Assembly: GCA_016987375.1 (NCBI GenBank)
Contig: PJRA01000216.1
Location: 1,544,131 to 1,608,130, forward strand
Reading direction: 5' to 3'
DNA length: 64,000 bases
Origin: Brachionus koreanus
Taxonomy: Eukaryota; Rotifera; Eurotatoria; Ploima; Brachionidae
Positions 11,290-22,323 of this stretch are shown here, one piece after another; the stretch's first letter is position 1, and each line of letters opens with the position of its first letter. A program made the position numbers and the translations under genes. The notes under the pieces are model-generated. The model did no database searches and had not been told where the DNA came from. It saw only the letters and a list, made by a program, of their open reading frames with translations.

Positions 11290-11643
11290 ATTTGAAAATT
11301 TAAAAAAAGAATTTTTTTCATACAAAAATAAAACGAATGTCAATACCATTTTAGATTTATTGTCTCAAATAAAATATTCAAAAACTAAATTGCCCTATCT
11401 TTTCTAGTTTAATAAATTGCCTCAGGATCCGGACAATTATGAAAACTTTCAAAAACTATTTAGAGAATAAAATGTTTTTGATCAAGATTTAATTTTTTTT
11501 TGTTCCAGTTAGAGCAAAATACAAACTTCTAGACTCGGTTTGTATTTTGAACAAAAAATAATAATTTTGAATACTTAACATATATAGATTTTTAATACGC
11601 CAAATACTTAAAAATTCAACAAAAAAAAATATTTTGAATTTTA

Positions 11644-14081
11644 ATGGAAATCAAACTATTTGAATTTTTGAATTTAGACATGATTTTAAAACGTTTCATT
11701 GAGAGATTGACCCCATCGCATTATCATCACTCTTCGAACCACTCTAATTCTCTGCCCGAGTATAGTCAATTGAATTCAGAAGAGTCATCACAAAATCTCA
11801 ATGAGTCCTCGACCCCGATTACAAGAAGAGACGCTTCAAAGCCAAATTGTCGCCTAGTTAGAACAGTAAGTGAGACCGCAGAGTCTTTTGACGACCATCC
11901 AACTGATCACCAGAACTGTGATTCACAATGTCCTTGTAATGATAGTGATTTCAAAGTAAACAATTCAGTTAGAAATAAGTTTTATTTTTCTAATTAAAAT
12001 TGGATTAGTAAAGATTGATCCAGATTTGGATGATTTACATTTACATCATGACCATAATACTCATTTTTTTCATAAAAATTCCAATCATCCTAATGAAATA
12101 TTGACTGAACTGAACAAAATGCGAAAGTATTAAAAAATGATTATTTATAAAAAAAAATTCAAAAATTTAAAAAAGAAGCAATCAAATGTTCGATGTAACA
12201 CTTGTTTGTGACAATAGTGAAATAAATTGTCACAAAGCAATCCTAATCGCTAATAGTCCTTATTTTTTAGCAATGTTTACTTCTGATTTCATGGAATTCA
12301 GGTAATTTATTTAAAAATTTTAAGCTAAAAAAAAATAAAAATTTAAAAGAACTTAACAAAAGAATAGTATTGAATTTTTTTGTTTAAATAGTTCGAAGAG
12401 AGTGAAAATTCAAGAGATAGAATCTGATTCTTTATCTCTAATTATTGATTACATGTATACAGGAGAAATTTTGATTACAGAAAGCAATGTTCAGTCCCTT
12501 TTGGCCACTTCCAATCTATTAGACATGACCAGTTTGAAATTAACATGTGGGCAATTTATTGAATCTCAATTAGATATTACAAATTGTTTGGGTATCAAAG
12601 AATTTGCCGATATGCACTCATGTCACGTATTGCTCAAATACGCTGAAGCATTTATTGAACAATATTTCAACGAAATAGTTCAAAAAGATGAGTTTATGAG
12701 TTTAAATTTTGAACAATTACGAAGTCTGGTGTCCAAAGATACCTTAGCTGTCAGCTCAGAAAAAATAGTCTATGATAGTATTAAAAGATGGATAAATCAT
12801 GATCAAGAAAATAGAAATAAATATTTAGGAAATTTGATGAAACATGTGAGATTTGGTCTTTTAAGTCATGAAGACTTAACTCAAATATCTCAAGATTCTT
12901 CAATTAAAAATAATATTTTGTGTATGGAACTTATAAATGAGGCGTTGCAATATAAAATGGTAAAATTCAGTATTGATGAAGTTGAAAAATCTGATATCGA
13001 TCCAAATAGAATCAAACCACGCATACCGCTTGGTTTACCAAAAGTACTTTCCTTATTTATAAAGAAATCTAGTTTGAGAATAAATAATTTTTAAAGGTAA
13101 TGTTTCTTTTTGGCGGTCAAGCTCCAAAAGCAATTTCAAAAGTAGATATATACGATTTTAGATCCCAGCAATGGCTTACTAGTGAAGAAATGCCGACAAA
13201 AAGATGTCGAGCAGGGTAATTATTGTCAAAACTTAATTAATTTAAAAAAAATTAAAATAAAATAAAAATTTTAAGAGTTGCTTATTTTGATAAGAAAATT
13301 TTTATAGTTGGAGGTTTTAACGGGCAGACTAGAACTCGGTCAGTTGATATATACAATCCAAGAACTAAAGAATGGACACAAGGACCTGAAATGATTTGCA
13401 GAAGAGGAACTTTGGGCATGGGATTATTAAATAGAAAAATTTATGCTGTTGGTGGCTTTGATGGATTTAGTGGTTTAAGTTCTGTTGAATGCTGGAGTAT
13501 GAAAAATAATGAAAATTGGACCATGGTATCTTCAATGAGCACAAGAAGAAGTAGTGTTGGGATTGCTGTTCTCAATAATTATCTTTACGCAAGTAAATTT
13601 TTTTTTGATTATTCAAGTGAAAAATAAAAAAAAAACATAATTAAAAATATAAGTTGGAGGATATTGCGGTCTGTCCAGGGAATGTTTAGACTCAGTTGAA
13701 AGATATGACCCATATACAAATAAATGGTATAATGTGCCTTCGATGACTGTCCGACGAAGTGGCGCTTGCGTTAATGCATTTGAAGGAAAAATATATGTAG
13801 TAGGTGGTCATGATGGACCTCATGTTCTTAAGTGTGTTGAAGTATTTGATCCGGTTCAAAACCATTGGGAATTTATATCAGAACTTAATCTTGCTAGAAG
13901 AAACGCTAGTTTTGTCGTACACAATGGTCTATTTTATGTAATAGGAGGTGATGATGGTCATAAAAATCTTTCATCGGTGGAAATCTACAGCCCACAGAGA
14001 AATGTGTGGTCACTTTTGCCATCTTTTATGAATGAACCTAGAACCTATAGCAGCTGTGTGGTAGCGGAAAATTTTAGCTAG
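11644..14081 (+). CDS. BTB-BACK-Kelch protein, KLHL2/KLHL3-like CUL3 adaptor
   Basis: Seven exons: 11644..11955, 12014..12126, 12176..12301, 12392..13043, 13097..13215, 13276..13592, 13654..14081. They keep frame throughout and give 688 aa. BTB-Kelch proteins recruit substrates to Cullin-3 ubiquitin ligases. An N-terminal extension of about 140 residues, rich in Ser, Asn and His, precedes the BTB domain (starts SNQMFDVTLVCDN, about 143-250). A BACK domain follows (FADMHSC, then EKIVYDSIKRWINHD). The linker PRIPLGLPK leads into six Kelch repeats (about 402-688) with the expected GG doublets. FGGQAPKAISKV, RRCRAG, VGGHDGP and IGGDDG closely follow KLHL2/KLHL3 (actin-binding Mayven; WNK-degrading KLHL3). 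The first Met at 11644 is assumed; a later Met at residue 13 is possible. Orthology to KLHL2/3 rather than KLHL20 is judged from remembered motifs. Confidence 0.92.
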
Positions 14082-14523
14082 TATTATTTGTTGTTTCGAT
14101 TTACTAAATAAGTTCTCAATTAAGAAAAATGTATAAAAAACTTTTTTTTTAAACAAAACAAAGAATAATTTATTTCTTCGAATTTTTTAAGATTAATAAA
14201 GAACTCAATTTTAATAAGCTCTGCTTTTTATTTATTTTTTAATAAAAATTATCTTAACTGCTAAAAAATACCATACATATTATTTGAAAAACAAAAATTC
14301 GATCTATTCTGAAATTGGGGTCTTAATTTTTCAAGTTTTTTAGGGCTTAATTCAAAATAAAAGTTTTTTCTCACAAATGCAAGATGTCTTGCTAAAATCT
14401 TAAATTTTTTGTTTGCTCTTAAAATTATTTTTGTCGAAAATTTCAAAATATGAAATGATTCTAAAAATAGAGTAAAATAAAATATAAATAAGAGCTTTAT
14501 TCATTGAATAATTAAACCCTGAA
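14082..14523. other. Intergenic, nothing recognised
   Basis: About 440 bp of AT-rich spacer. The minus-strand open frame inside it has no family resemblance. Confidence 0.6.
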
Positions 14524-15432
14524 ATGTATAATGGTATAGGAGTTCAGACTGTTAGAGGAACAGGATCAAATTGCTACGTTCAACGAAATCTGAGTTTTGT
14601 GCGAAAAGTTAAAGAAAAAGTTGAGTATAAACCAGACGAGGAAAAGAAAAAGCTTGATGAATACACTAATCGACGAGGCAATGCTGAACTATTGTTGCAT
14701 GAGCGAAAAAGAAAAATAGAATTAAAATGTGCTGAACTACAGGACGAACTTGAAGAAAAAGGATATTCAGAAGAAGAAATTCAGACTAGAATTGATCAAT
14801 ATCGAAAAAAATTACAAGAAAAAGAGTTCAAAAAAGATGAATCCAAAGCTGAATTTGAGTTTGATGAATTCGGTCGACCAGTTGCTGCCGATACTCATAA
14901 GATAGCTGAAGCAAATGAGCTCAAAAATAGAAAATTAAGAGAAGCATTTGGTTTAGGAGAATTTGATCCGGCAAAAATAGCTGAAGAACAAAAAAAGAAT
15001 AGAGAAGAAAACGAAAAGAAAATTAAAAATGATGAATGGCTTGATCCCGACGCAATCGATGATGATTTTGATGAAGAATATGATCTTCATATACAAAAAA
15101 GAAAACTAGCTAGTCAAGTAGCTGTTGTAAATAAATCAGAAAAAGAGACCGTTCCAGAAAAGGAGCCTGTTCCTGTTCAAATTGAACAAAAAAAAACTGA
15201 GAAAAAAATTGAGAAACAAAAAAGAAAAAGTCGATCTTCTAGTTCATCATCTTCATCGAATTCCTCATCATCGTCTTCTTCATCGTCATCGTCCAGTTCA
15301 TCATCTTCTTCCTCGTCATCTTCAGAATCAAGCGATTCAGAAGACGAAAGAGATAAAAAAAGAAAAATTAAACAAAAAGAAGATGATAGAAAACGTTCAA
15401 AAAACATTGCGCAGCCAGAAAGAAAAAGTTGA
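14524..15432 (+). CDS. SRRM2/Cwf21-type splicing factor, copy 1 (chimeric ends)
   Basis: Intronless, 302 aa. The SRRM2/Cwf21 N-terminal signature (MYNGIG..T.RG.G.N.YVQRNLS) is followed by a charged cwf21 domain at about residues 58-100 (HERKRKIELKCAELQDELEE and following). It binds near PRP8/Snu114 in the active spliceosome. A long acidic and basic coiled stretch follows, then a Ser tract at about 238-270 and a charged tail. From about 14573 to 15395 it is almost identical to copy 2 (five differences), with a constant 7800 bp offset and no indel. The first 48 coding bases and the last 12 codons are strongly diverged. The invariant Gly in GTNGYVQ is Cys here (GSNCYVQ), and the C-terminus ends differently. 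It may be a functional paralog or a converted, weakening copy. Confidence 0.85.
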   Translation: MYNGIGVQTVRGTGSNCYVQRNLSFVRKVKEKVEYKPDEEKKKLDEYTNRRGNAELLLHERKRKIELKCAELQDELEEKGYSEEEIQTRIDQYRKKLQEKEFKKDESKAEFEFDEFGRPVAADTHKIAEANELKNRKLREAFGLGEFDPAKIAEEQKKNREENEKKIKNDEWLDPDAIDDDFDEEYDLHIQKRKLASQVAVVNKSEKETVPEKEPVPVQIEQKKTEKKIEKQKRKSRSSSSSSSSNSSSSSSSSSSSSSSSSSSSSSESSDSEDERDKKRKIKQKEDDRKRSKNIAQPERKS

Positions 15433-15899
15433 ACTGAAATTGGAAGAAAACTTTTTTTCGTTATTTTGAATAAGTAGAAACAAAAGATCATTTGGTAATA
15501 AAGGTTTTAGGAAAATATTTTTTTTTTTTACAAAATCTTCAATCATTTTATTTTCTTGAATAAAAAATTTAAAAAAAAATTTTGACAAAAATCTTTTTAT
15601 TTTTTTTTAAAATAAACCTTAAAAAAAATCTCACCGACCAAGATTTAACACTACTAATAACAAACTTTTGAAGATCAAAAATAATAATTACACTTTTTTG
15701 TTAAAATATAGGAAATATATTAAGAAATATAAAAGTTACATTAAGTAAAGACCAAAAAGACAACTACTTTCAATTATAAATCTGTCGTCATTTCTATATA
15801 AAATTCAAATATTATATTAAATAATCTTAGAATCCGGAATGGAGTTCTCAAAAAGTTTGCTTATTATAAAACAAAAATTGAATAAATAATTCAAAAATC
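15433..15899. other. Intergenic between convergent genes
   Basis: About 470 bp shared 3' flank of Cwf21 copy 1 (+) and TBC1D20 (-). Low-complexity A and T runs, no gene. Confidence 0.6.
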
Positions 15900-18800
15900 T
15901 CAAAAATCTTTGAGAGTTAAAAATTGATAAAATTTCGAAACTAAATCAGGAGTGTCTTTAATACCGTTCGAATTCAAAGCATACATTGCCACAGCCGCTA
16001 CTCCTACGGTAAATGTTAAGCCAAATAGAAATTTATTTGGCTTTAGCCTGTTTTCTTTTAAACGAATCAATGAAAATTTCTTATTTTTGACAATTTTGCT
16101 ATTTTTATTTGACTGTTGATTATTTTTATCATTTTTAAATCGCTGTCTCAAATAAAATTCTTCCTCTTTTTGTCTTTTTAATTCTTCTTCTTCTTGTATT
16201 TGTTGACTAAAAAATAAATAAAAGTTTATTTAATGATTCTTTTACACTCTGGTTATTTTACCATTTTTCAAGCCATTTCTGATTTAGTTCTTCAAGACTT
16301 TCAGGAGGATGAATTTTGAAAAGATGCAAAGCTTTTTGAATATAACTCTCGATTTTTTCACTACTGTTGATTTTCGATGGAATTTTAGTTATGACTGTAT
16401 GAAGTGATGCCATATCGCAATCGATTTCAAGAATTAATTCTGCGTGATCCGAAACCATCTTTTAGGAATTCATATAAACAATATAATTACTTAATACTGT
16501 AATAAAAAATAATGAAATAATTACAACTGCTCCTAGATAAACTGGCATTAGTGGATGTGAAGCAATAAAAAAGTCGTACAGCCTCAATATTATTTTCAAA
16601 TTGTCCATCACATGACTGTACCAAGTAATCAACCAACTAAGGCCAAATATTACTCCAAGTTCGGCTCTTTTTAAAAAAAAAAAGCTCTATTAATAGCAAG
16701 CAAATTAAAATTTAAACAAACCTTTGAATATGTTCTGAAACCTGAGAATTTATTGTGTCGATTAATGGCATTATGTTCAATAAAAGTTTAAGCGTACCTT
16801 CCATAGTACTCTCCATATAAGAGCTAAAAATAATATTTTTGATTATTTATTTTTTCTTTAACTTAAAAAAAATTAAAAATTTTTTAGATGAAAAAAAAGA
16901 AACATTTTTACAATTTTTTCATAGTAAAGAGTCATCTCTATAATATATAATCAATATAATATAAATTTAAGACTTTATAATTGTCTTTTTACAGCTTTTT
17001 TAGACCATGAGCACCAACGAGTCATTTTTACTCGTTTAAAATATTTGCAAACTCCCCTATCTTTTGAATTTTATCTTTTTTAAATGATGCAGATTTAAAA
17101 TTTTCTTTAAAAAATGGTATTAATTTAAACGATCATTAAAGATTTTTAAAAAATATTTTCGAATTAAATAAACATGAAAAAATGCTTGGTGCCTCTAGTG
17201 TTAATTTTACTAAGTATCTACAATCAATTAATTGTTAGATAGGATCCAACAGTTGAGAATATAAAACAGGTACTAAACATTTTTTTTCCTTATTCATTCC
17301 ATGTGGATCATAGGGTCATTACTTTTTTGATATCTACTCAAGTCGATTCCCTTGAGTTCTTTCTGCTTTCGCGATTTCTTTGTAACTTTCTTATCATTCT
17401 TGGATGGTCGAGTTAGCCCGACGCGCTTGCAGTTGGAACTGAATGAGGGTTTGAACCCTCGACCTCCTGATTGATGTCAATTAACATTTTTAGTTGATTA
17501 AAACTTGGTATAAAATAAATTGAACAAGGTTCTTTAAATGTTTTCATAATTAATTAAGTTGAAAGTGATATTTCAAGGATTCCAGTGTAGCGTGATTCTA
17601 GACAATCTGAAAGCTTCAAAGTGCGTACAGGAGTTAAACAAATGTGTGTTGTATCCCGACACTATTCCTAATACTGTTTGACTATATCATGAAGAAAGCA
17701 ACTATCAGTGCGAGGGTTTTACAATAATTAACTTGAAAGGCTTGGCAATGTGAAATCTTAGTACAAAAATTACAGTACAAAAAGAAAAAACTATATAATT
17801 ATTTTTCTAGTTGTGCAAAAATGGTCCTGTAAACAGTACATTGGTGTACAAGTGTGTACAAACGAATTCTAAATTCTGCAAATACTCCTCATTTCTCTGT
17901 AAAATGCACATAATTAAAAAAACATTAGAAAAAAAATTTGCACTAAATTGCACAGTTTTTGCAGAGTTTAGAATTCGTTTGTACAAACTTGTACACCAAT
18001 GTACTGTTTACAGGACCATTTTTGCACAACTAGAAAAATAATTATATAGTTTTTTCTTTTTGTACTGTAATTTTTATACTAAGATTTCACATTGCCAAAG
18101 GCTTAGACTTGGATGATCTGGTATTAATATCTTATACAGAAGCACATATGCATATAAAGACACAAGATCTGGCGAACAACGTAAACCAACCAGACTAAAA
18201 AATGATGTGGCTAAAACGAAAGTTATGTGCATAAAAACCAAATTGGATACCTCGATCACCTATGATGATATACAAATCGAGTGAGTAAGCAAATTTACAC
18301 ACTTAGGAATCATCACCATCAGTATAGCGATAGGAACACAGAAAGACATTAAGAATAGACATAACCAGCTATAGTAAGGAAGCAAAACTCAAACTGTAAA
18401 ACTCTTTAGTAATGTACTGAAGTGAATGTTGGGGAATGTGATAATCTAGCAGGCAAACACCTTCCACACTGGAAGCCTGCAGAAGATTCTCGAGTGTTAA
18501 GCTTAACAAAAGAAAAAATTCGGATCCATATTATACATTAAAATATATATACATTAAAATCAAAAGAATACGATGGATTAAAAGAAAGATTGAAGGATAC
18601 CAAAAAAAGCTCTTCAATGGACACTACAAGGGTGATGTAAGGTAAGGAAAACCAGAAGTAACATGGAGGTCAATAATAGCGAAAGAATTCATCGAAATGG
18701 GAATGCTATCGGGAGGAGCAACGGTAAAGGCAAAATATCGACTTGAGTGCAAATCTAAAGTAATGACCCTATGCTCCACAAGGAGTGCATAAAGAAAAAA

Positions 18801-20522
18801 AATATTTTTAAGAGGAAAGAAAAAATTGAACTCTCTTTCAACGTTTGATTGTCAATCACACCTTGAAATTTTGATATGTTAAATTTTTATTAAATTAATT
18901 CGCATGAAAATACAATCACGTGTCAGTGATTGAAATAAGTCCAGAACAGACCGATATTATAAAGCCATTAGTAATTTATTATTTTATTATTTTAGCTCTT
19001 TTTCTCTATATAAATGTATGAATATTCTGATATGAAAACTTAAAATTTAATAAATAACATCGAATAAATTTTTCCGTCACGAAAAAAGGATTTTTTTTTA
19101 ATTTATCTAAAAAAACTTAAAAATTGTGCAAAAATATTGAATTTTCTTTGAAAGAAAAATATTTTAGTCATGTTCATAAAAATTAAATTAAAAAAATCTA
19201 GATATACAGATATTTGATTTATTGATATTAGATTATGTTCCAAAAATTCATCAGCTAAAAAAATTTTGTCTAGCATGAATTTATTCAAAATTTTTAAATT
19301 GAACATACCAGCACTGAGATAAATAATTTTTTTTTATCAACTCACTGTATTTCCATTTGAAAAATAATTTTTTTTTTAATTGCTATTACTTTTTATAAAA
19401 AAAAATCTATAAATTTTCTCATGTAATTTTCTTTCTTTGATTTACTAAGAATTCATAGATTAGATAGATTAATATTAAATAAAAATTAAAAATTTCAAGT
19501 TTTCAAATGTTTTTTTTTTTTATTTAGAAATGAATTCAAACTTACGTAAGATGAGTAAGAGTTATATGTTCGATCAGTGGAATAGAATTGCTCACACCTG
19601 AAACTAGTAGAAATGTAATACAAATATCATGGTAACCCTGGTAATAGTGTAAATTTTCATGCTTAATCAAAATTTTGCAAATATTGTCAATGAGTTGATT
19701 TTGAAGCTTATGTCTTAGTTTATCACTGATTTCTTAAAAACAAAATTTATTTTTTTTAATTAGAAATTAAAAAAAAACCTGGTGGAAATCGTTTTAAAGT
19801 TCGAACGACATCAAGAGTAACTTGATTGTAATATTTGTTATTTTTTATTTGACTTTCAGCTTAATAAAAAAATTTATAAAATAATCTATCTTCAAAATAA
19901 TATTAAACTTACTCATTTGATCGTATATTTTCAATGAAGAATCAATAAGCGCATTAGGAGAACTCATTGATCGGTTTTTGTAAAGAATCAATATTGGCCA
20001 AGCCTTCTGACGAAATTTCTTATTCACAAAACCGTATTTTTCAATAGCCAGTTTCTGAATTACTTCATAATTATCAAAATTCAAATTCAGTGATTCAAGC
20101 TTCTTGAGTTTAAGACGTTTTTCTTCACAGTCTTCGAAGTTATCATTCTCATCATTTAAATAATCCTCAAATTCTTTTTCTGTTTCCCTGTCGTCGTCAA
20201 AATCGAAGTTTTCGTTATCTTCATCAAGAATAAATGAGTCATTATCACTGGGTTCATTTAAAGAAGTATCAATGGAATCAATGCAAAAATTGCTCGTTCT
20301 AAAATTAGAATTGTCCAAAGACGCCTGGGTTTTAGTCTCTTCAATAGATGGGGCGTCTACAAAAAAAATATTAATCAATCAAATTTTTAAAAGTTAACTT
20401 TTACCATAAAAAATATTGTTATAATCACTCAAAGCACTTGCTAAGGAATCGGTATCGTCATCATCTACATTTTCACAATCTATAAATTTAACCGAGTCAA
20501 CTTTACCAGCATGACTATTCAT
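15900..20522 (-). CDS. TBC1D20: TBC1D20 Rab GTPase-activating protein
   Basis: Eight minus-strand exons: 20522..20405, 20356..19913, 19859..19779, 19732..19546, 16823..16722, 16666..16525, 16458..16262, 16206..15900. Frame is kept and gives 525 aa (human 403; the excess is an acidic N-terminal extension). It is an ER-membrane GAP for Rab1 and Rab18. The TBC arginine finger lies in QVTLDVVRTLKRFPP (IxxDxxR-type), and the glutamine finger in LHYYQGYHDI. SWLITWYSHVM, LYDFFIASHPLMP and EIDCDMASLHTVITKIP track human TBC1D20 in order. A charged linker leads to a C-terminal membrane segment (KFLFGLTFTVGVAAVAMYAL). Introns are 46-66 bp except intron 4, which is 2722 bp and full of mobile DNA. A TAA stands in frame before the Met at 20522, supporting this start unless an upstream exon splices in. 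Confidence 0.93.
17000..17204. mobile_element. Small piggyBac-like MITE
   Basis: The right end reads GCTTGGTGCCTCTAGTG followed by TTAA, i.e. TTAA-CACTAGAGGCACCAAGC inward, a typical piggyBac-like terminus. The left end (ACCATGAGCACCAACGAG, then TCATTTTT) is a degenerate inverted match of the right end and its flanking AAAAAATG. About 205 bp with no coding capacity. The left TTAA has been lost. Confidence 0.5.
17281..17400 (-). mobile_element. LINE 3'-end relic, reverse orientation
   Basis: On the minus strand, AGTAATGACCCTATGATCCA and the A-rich tail beyond it match the LINE 3' end at 18755-18800 with few changes. It belongs to the same family as 9409-9520 and 17550-18840. Confidence 0.7.
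17401..17471 (+). repeat. tRNA-like sequence (Leu/Ser-type), not a working tRNA
   Basis: TGGTCGAGTTAGCCCGACGCG resembles a tRNA-Leu/Ser A box with a perfect GTCG/CGAC D stem. About 43 bases later GGGTTTGAACCC matches a B box. The anticodon stem is irregular and the acceptor ends pair poorly, so it is a relic or SINE head. It abuts the reversed LINE tail on its left. Confidence 0.4.
17550..18840 (+). mobile_element. Truncated non-LTR retrotransposon (LINE), interrupted
   Basis: A decayed reverse transcriptase 3' half. In order: FQCSVILDN, FKVRTGVKQMCVVS (compare FxVxTGVRQGCxLSP), LFDYIMKKATIS, GFTIINLKGLDLDDLVLIS (the [FY]ADD active site, degraded to LDD), NDVAKTKVMCIKTKLDTSIT, VSKFTHLGI. The end is TWRSIIAKEFIEMG, then SKVMTLCSTRSA and a stop at 18792. 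Several stops and frameshifts show it is dead. A foldback element (17744-18096) splits the coding frame at the Lys-Gly-Leu preceding the active site. The terminal motif is of the kind shared by RTE- and CR1/Jockey-like LINEs; the clade was not assigned. Confidence 0.85.
17744..18096. mobile_element. Foldback/MITE element with 8-bp target duplication
   Basis: Two ~139 bp arms (17744-17883 and 17958-18096) are near-perfect inverted repeats around a ~75 bp loop. The ends are GGCAATGTG and CACATTGCC, flanked on both sides by AAAGGCTT (17736-17743 and 18097-18104). Removing the element and one copy of the octamer restores the LINE reading frame. An 8-bp duplication is typical of hAT-type elements, but the termini are not a classic hAT start. 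TGTACA-type words recur in the arms. No transposase; non-autonomous. Confidence 0.85.
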
Positions 20523-22323
20523 GTCAGGTGATTTGGGCTGTTAAATAAATATTTCAAAACTCTCAAAATTTAAGTCTATGATCGATTTTTTTAGTTATCT
20601 TTTCATTTAATTAAAAATCCATAAGTGAATCACAATAGATTCAATAGGGAAATTTCAAAAATTGAAATTCTATGGCGTAATTGAGTTTTGGAATAATTTT
20701 GATAGATAATTTCTTTTAACAAATGAAATTGCAAAGTAAAATTAGAAAATTTAAAAATTATTACTAAATATATTCTCTTAGCTAAGCACATATACAGAAT
20801 AATATTTGCATTAGTTGCAAAATTTAAATATTGAACAAAATGAGAATGTAATGTAAAACTCTTAGAAAAAATAAGATTTTGAAAAATTATTAAGAAAAAA
20901 TAAATGAGATTTAATAAATTTTAATTTTTGTTTTTTAATTGCAAAATATTTTAAAAAAATCAAATTTCAATGTTATTGGATATGTTGGATATACGAGTAA
21001 CTGCTATTACAGTACCAATATTTCAGAATTTTCATTTAAAGATTTAATTTTATAGAATTTTTTAGAATTGAATAAAAAAGAGCTAAACAATAACATATAA
21101 TATGACTGAAAACAAAAATATTCAATCTTCATAAAAAGCAAATTTTTTTTAAATCAACATAATGAACTATTTGATAAAATATCCTTGATTGATCAAAGGA
21201 TCCTAATCTGAGAGATAATCTTTGTTTAAAGATATGCATAGAAATATATAAGCGTTGCTTTCGGGAGATATTTCAAGCTCTTAAGCAACGTCAAAGGTGA
21301 AACCAATAAGACCATTTCTATGCTCTGGCATTTTCCGGTCTTCAGATTGCTACTTCTATGTTACCTATCATTTAAGATCTATCAGTTGGAAAGTGCTCAT
21401 ATTTAAAAATTTACTGTTAGGTACTTACAAAACTTATAAGATTTTCTGCAAAAATTGTTTTTTCTTTATTAATTAGTTTGAAAATTAAATTTTTTAACAA
21501 ACAAAAAACCATGAAAATTCTTAATAAAAAAAATATTTTTTTTATTTTAGAAGAAAATAAGTAATTGTAGTTTGTTTTTAATTAATGATAATAGAAAAAA
21601 AATATACTTGTTAGAATTAAAAATCTTACTTTTTAATCTTACATCTAAGTATTAAATAATTTTATATCCTTAAAAAGTTTTAATAAAGGTAAAAACATCC
21701 TAAAACGAATGAATAAATTTATCAAACCTAATTCAAATACAGGTTAAACTTCATTATTAGGTTGATTTTTTTAAAGTTAAAGTCAAAATTTTTTCAAAGA
21801 AAAATTTCTAAAAAGATAATTAATTGCTTTTAAACTGAATTCTTATTTAATTAACTAAAACTAAATTATTTTCTAGCTTTTTGTAAATTTAGCAATTTAA
21901 CTTTCTAATTTTTTATATCAAAAATTTATTTTATATAGATCAATCACATCAAGGATGAAACATTAGAAAACAATTTAAATAAAGCAAAAACAATATAAGT
22001 CAACCCATCTTCGAATTTTTTTTTTGTTTAAAAATTAGAAAATTAAAAATTTTTTTAATAATAAAATAAAAGCATTTTAAATTTGAATTTTAATCAAATC
22101 TTTTTTGATTACTGATATTGATTGTGAGTACATAGCAATCACTAAAAAAAAATCATCATTTTTCGCCATAGTATGTCTGATTAGAAGACAATTATATTTA
22201 TTTAAACTATTGAATATAAAAAACATTTGTAAACTAAATTTTGCTAATTTGATTTTTTAAGTTTGAATAAAATAAGAATAAAATAATTTTGCATTATTCA
22301 TTTTATTAAATTTTGAATTTAAA
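20523..22323. other. Intergenic, no gene recognised
   Basis: 1.8 kb between the divergent TBC1D20 and Cwf21 copy 2 genes. A slightly GC-richer stretch at about 21240-21400 stands out but matches no RNA or protein I know. The remainder is AT-rich. Confidence 0.5.

Larger units (their letters stand above)
16824..19545 (-). other. TBC1D20 intron 4, expanded by mobile elements
   Basis: A GT-AG intron (GTAAGT donor at its high-coordinate end) of 2722 bp in a gene whose other six introns are 46-66 bp. It holds a piggyBac-like MITE, two LINE pieces in opposite orientations, a tRNA-like sequence and a foldback element. Outside those elements it is plain AT-rich sequence. Confidence 0.85.

Noticed and set aside
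15182..15469. Plus-strand alternate frame in the same Ser tract (His/Arg-rich), twin at 22982-23248
   Set aside because: Frame-shifted shadow of the repetitive Ser region; no start context or conservation beyond the duplication itself.
15177..15491. Minus-strand open frame rich in Asp and Glu opposite Cwf21 copy 1 (and its twin at 22977-23264)
   Set aside because: It is the antisense of the Ser-codon tract. TCA/TCT/TCG runs read backwards give Asp/Glu runs, with no independent signal.
17811..18041. 76-codon open frame with Cys and Thr
   Set aside because: Lies within the two arms and loop of the foldback element; its ends are mutual inverted repeats, not a protein.
21240..21400. Possible structured RNA gene in a GC-richer stretch
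   Set aside because: Compared by eye with U1, U2, U4, U5 and U6; no match. No promoter element found. Left as unassigned spacer.
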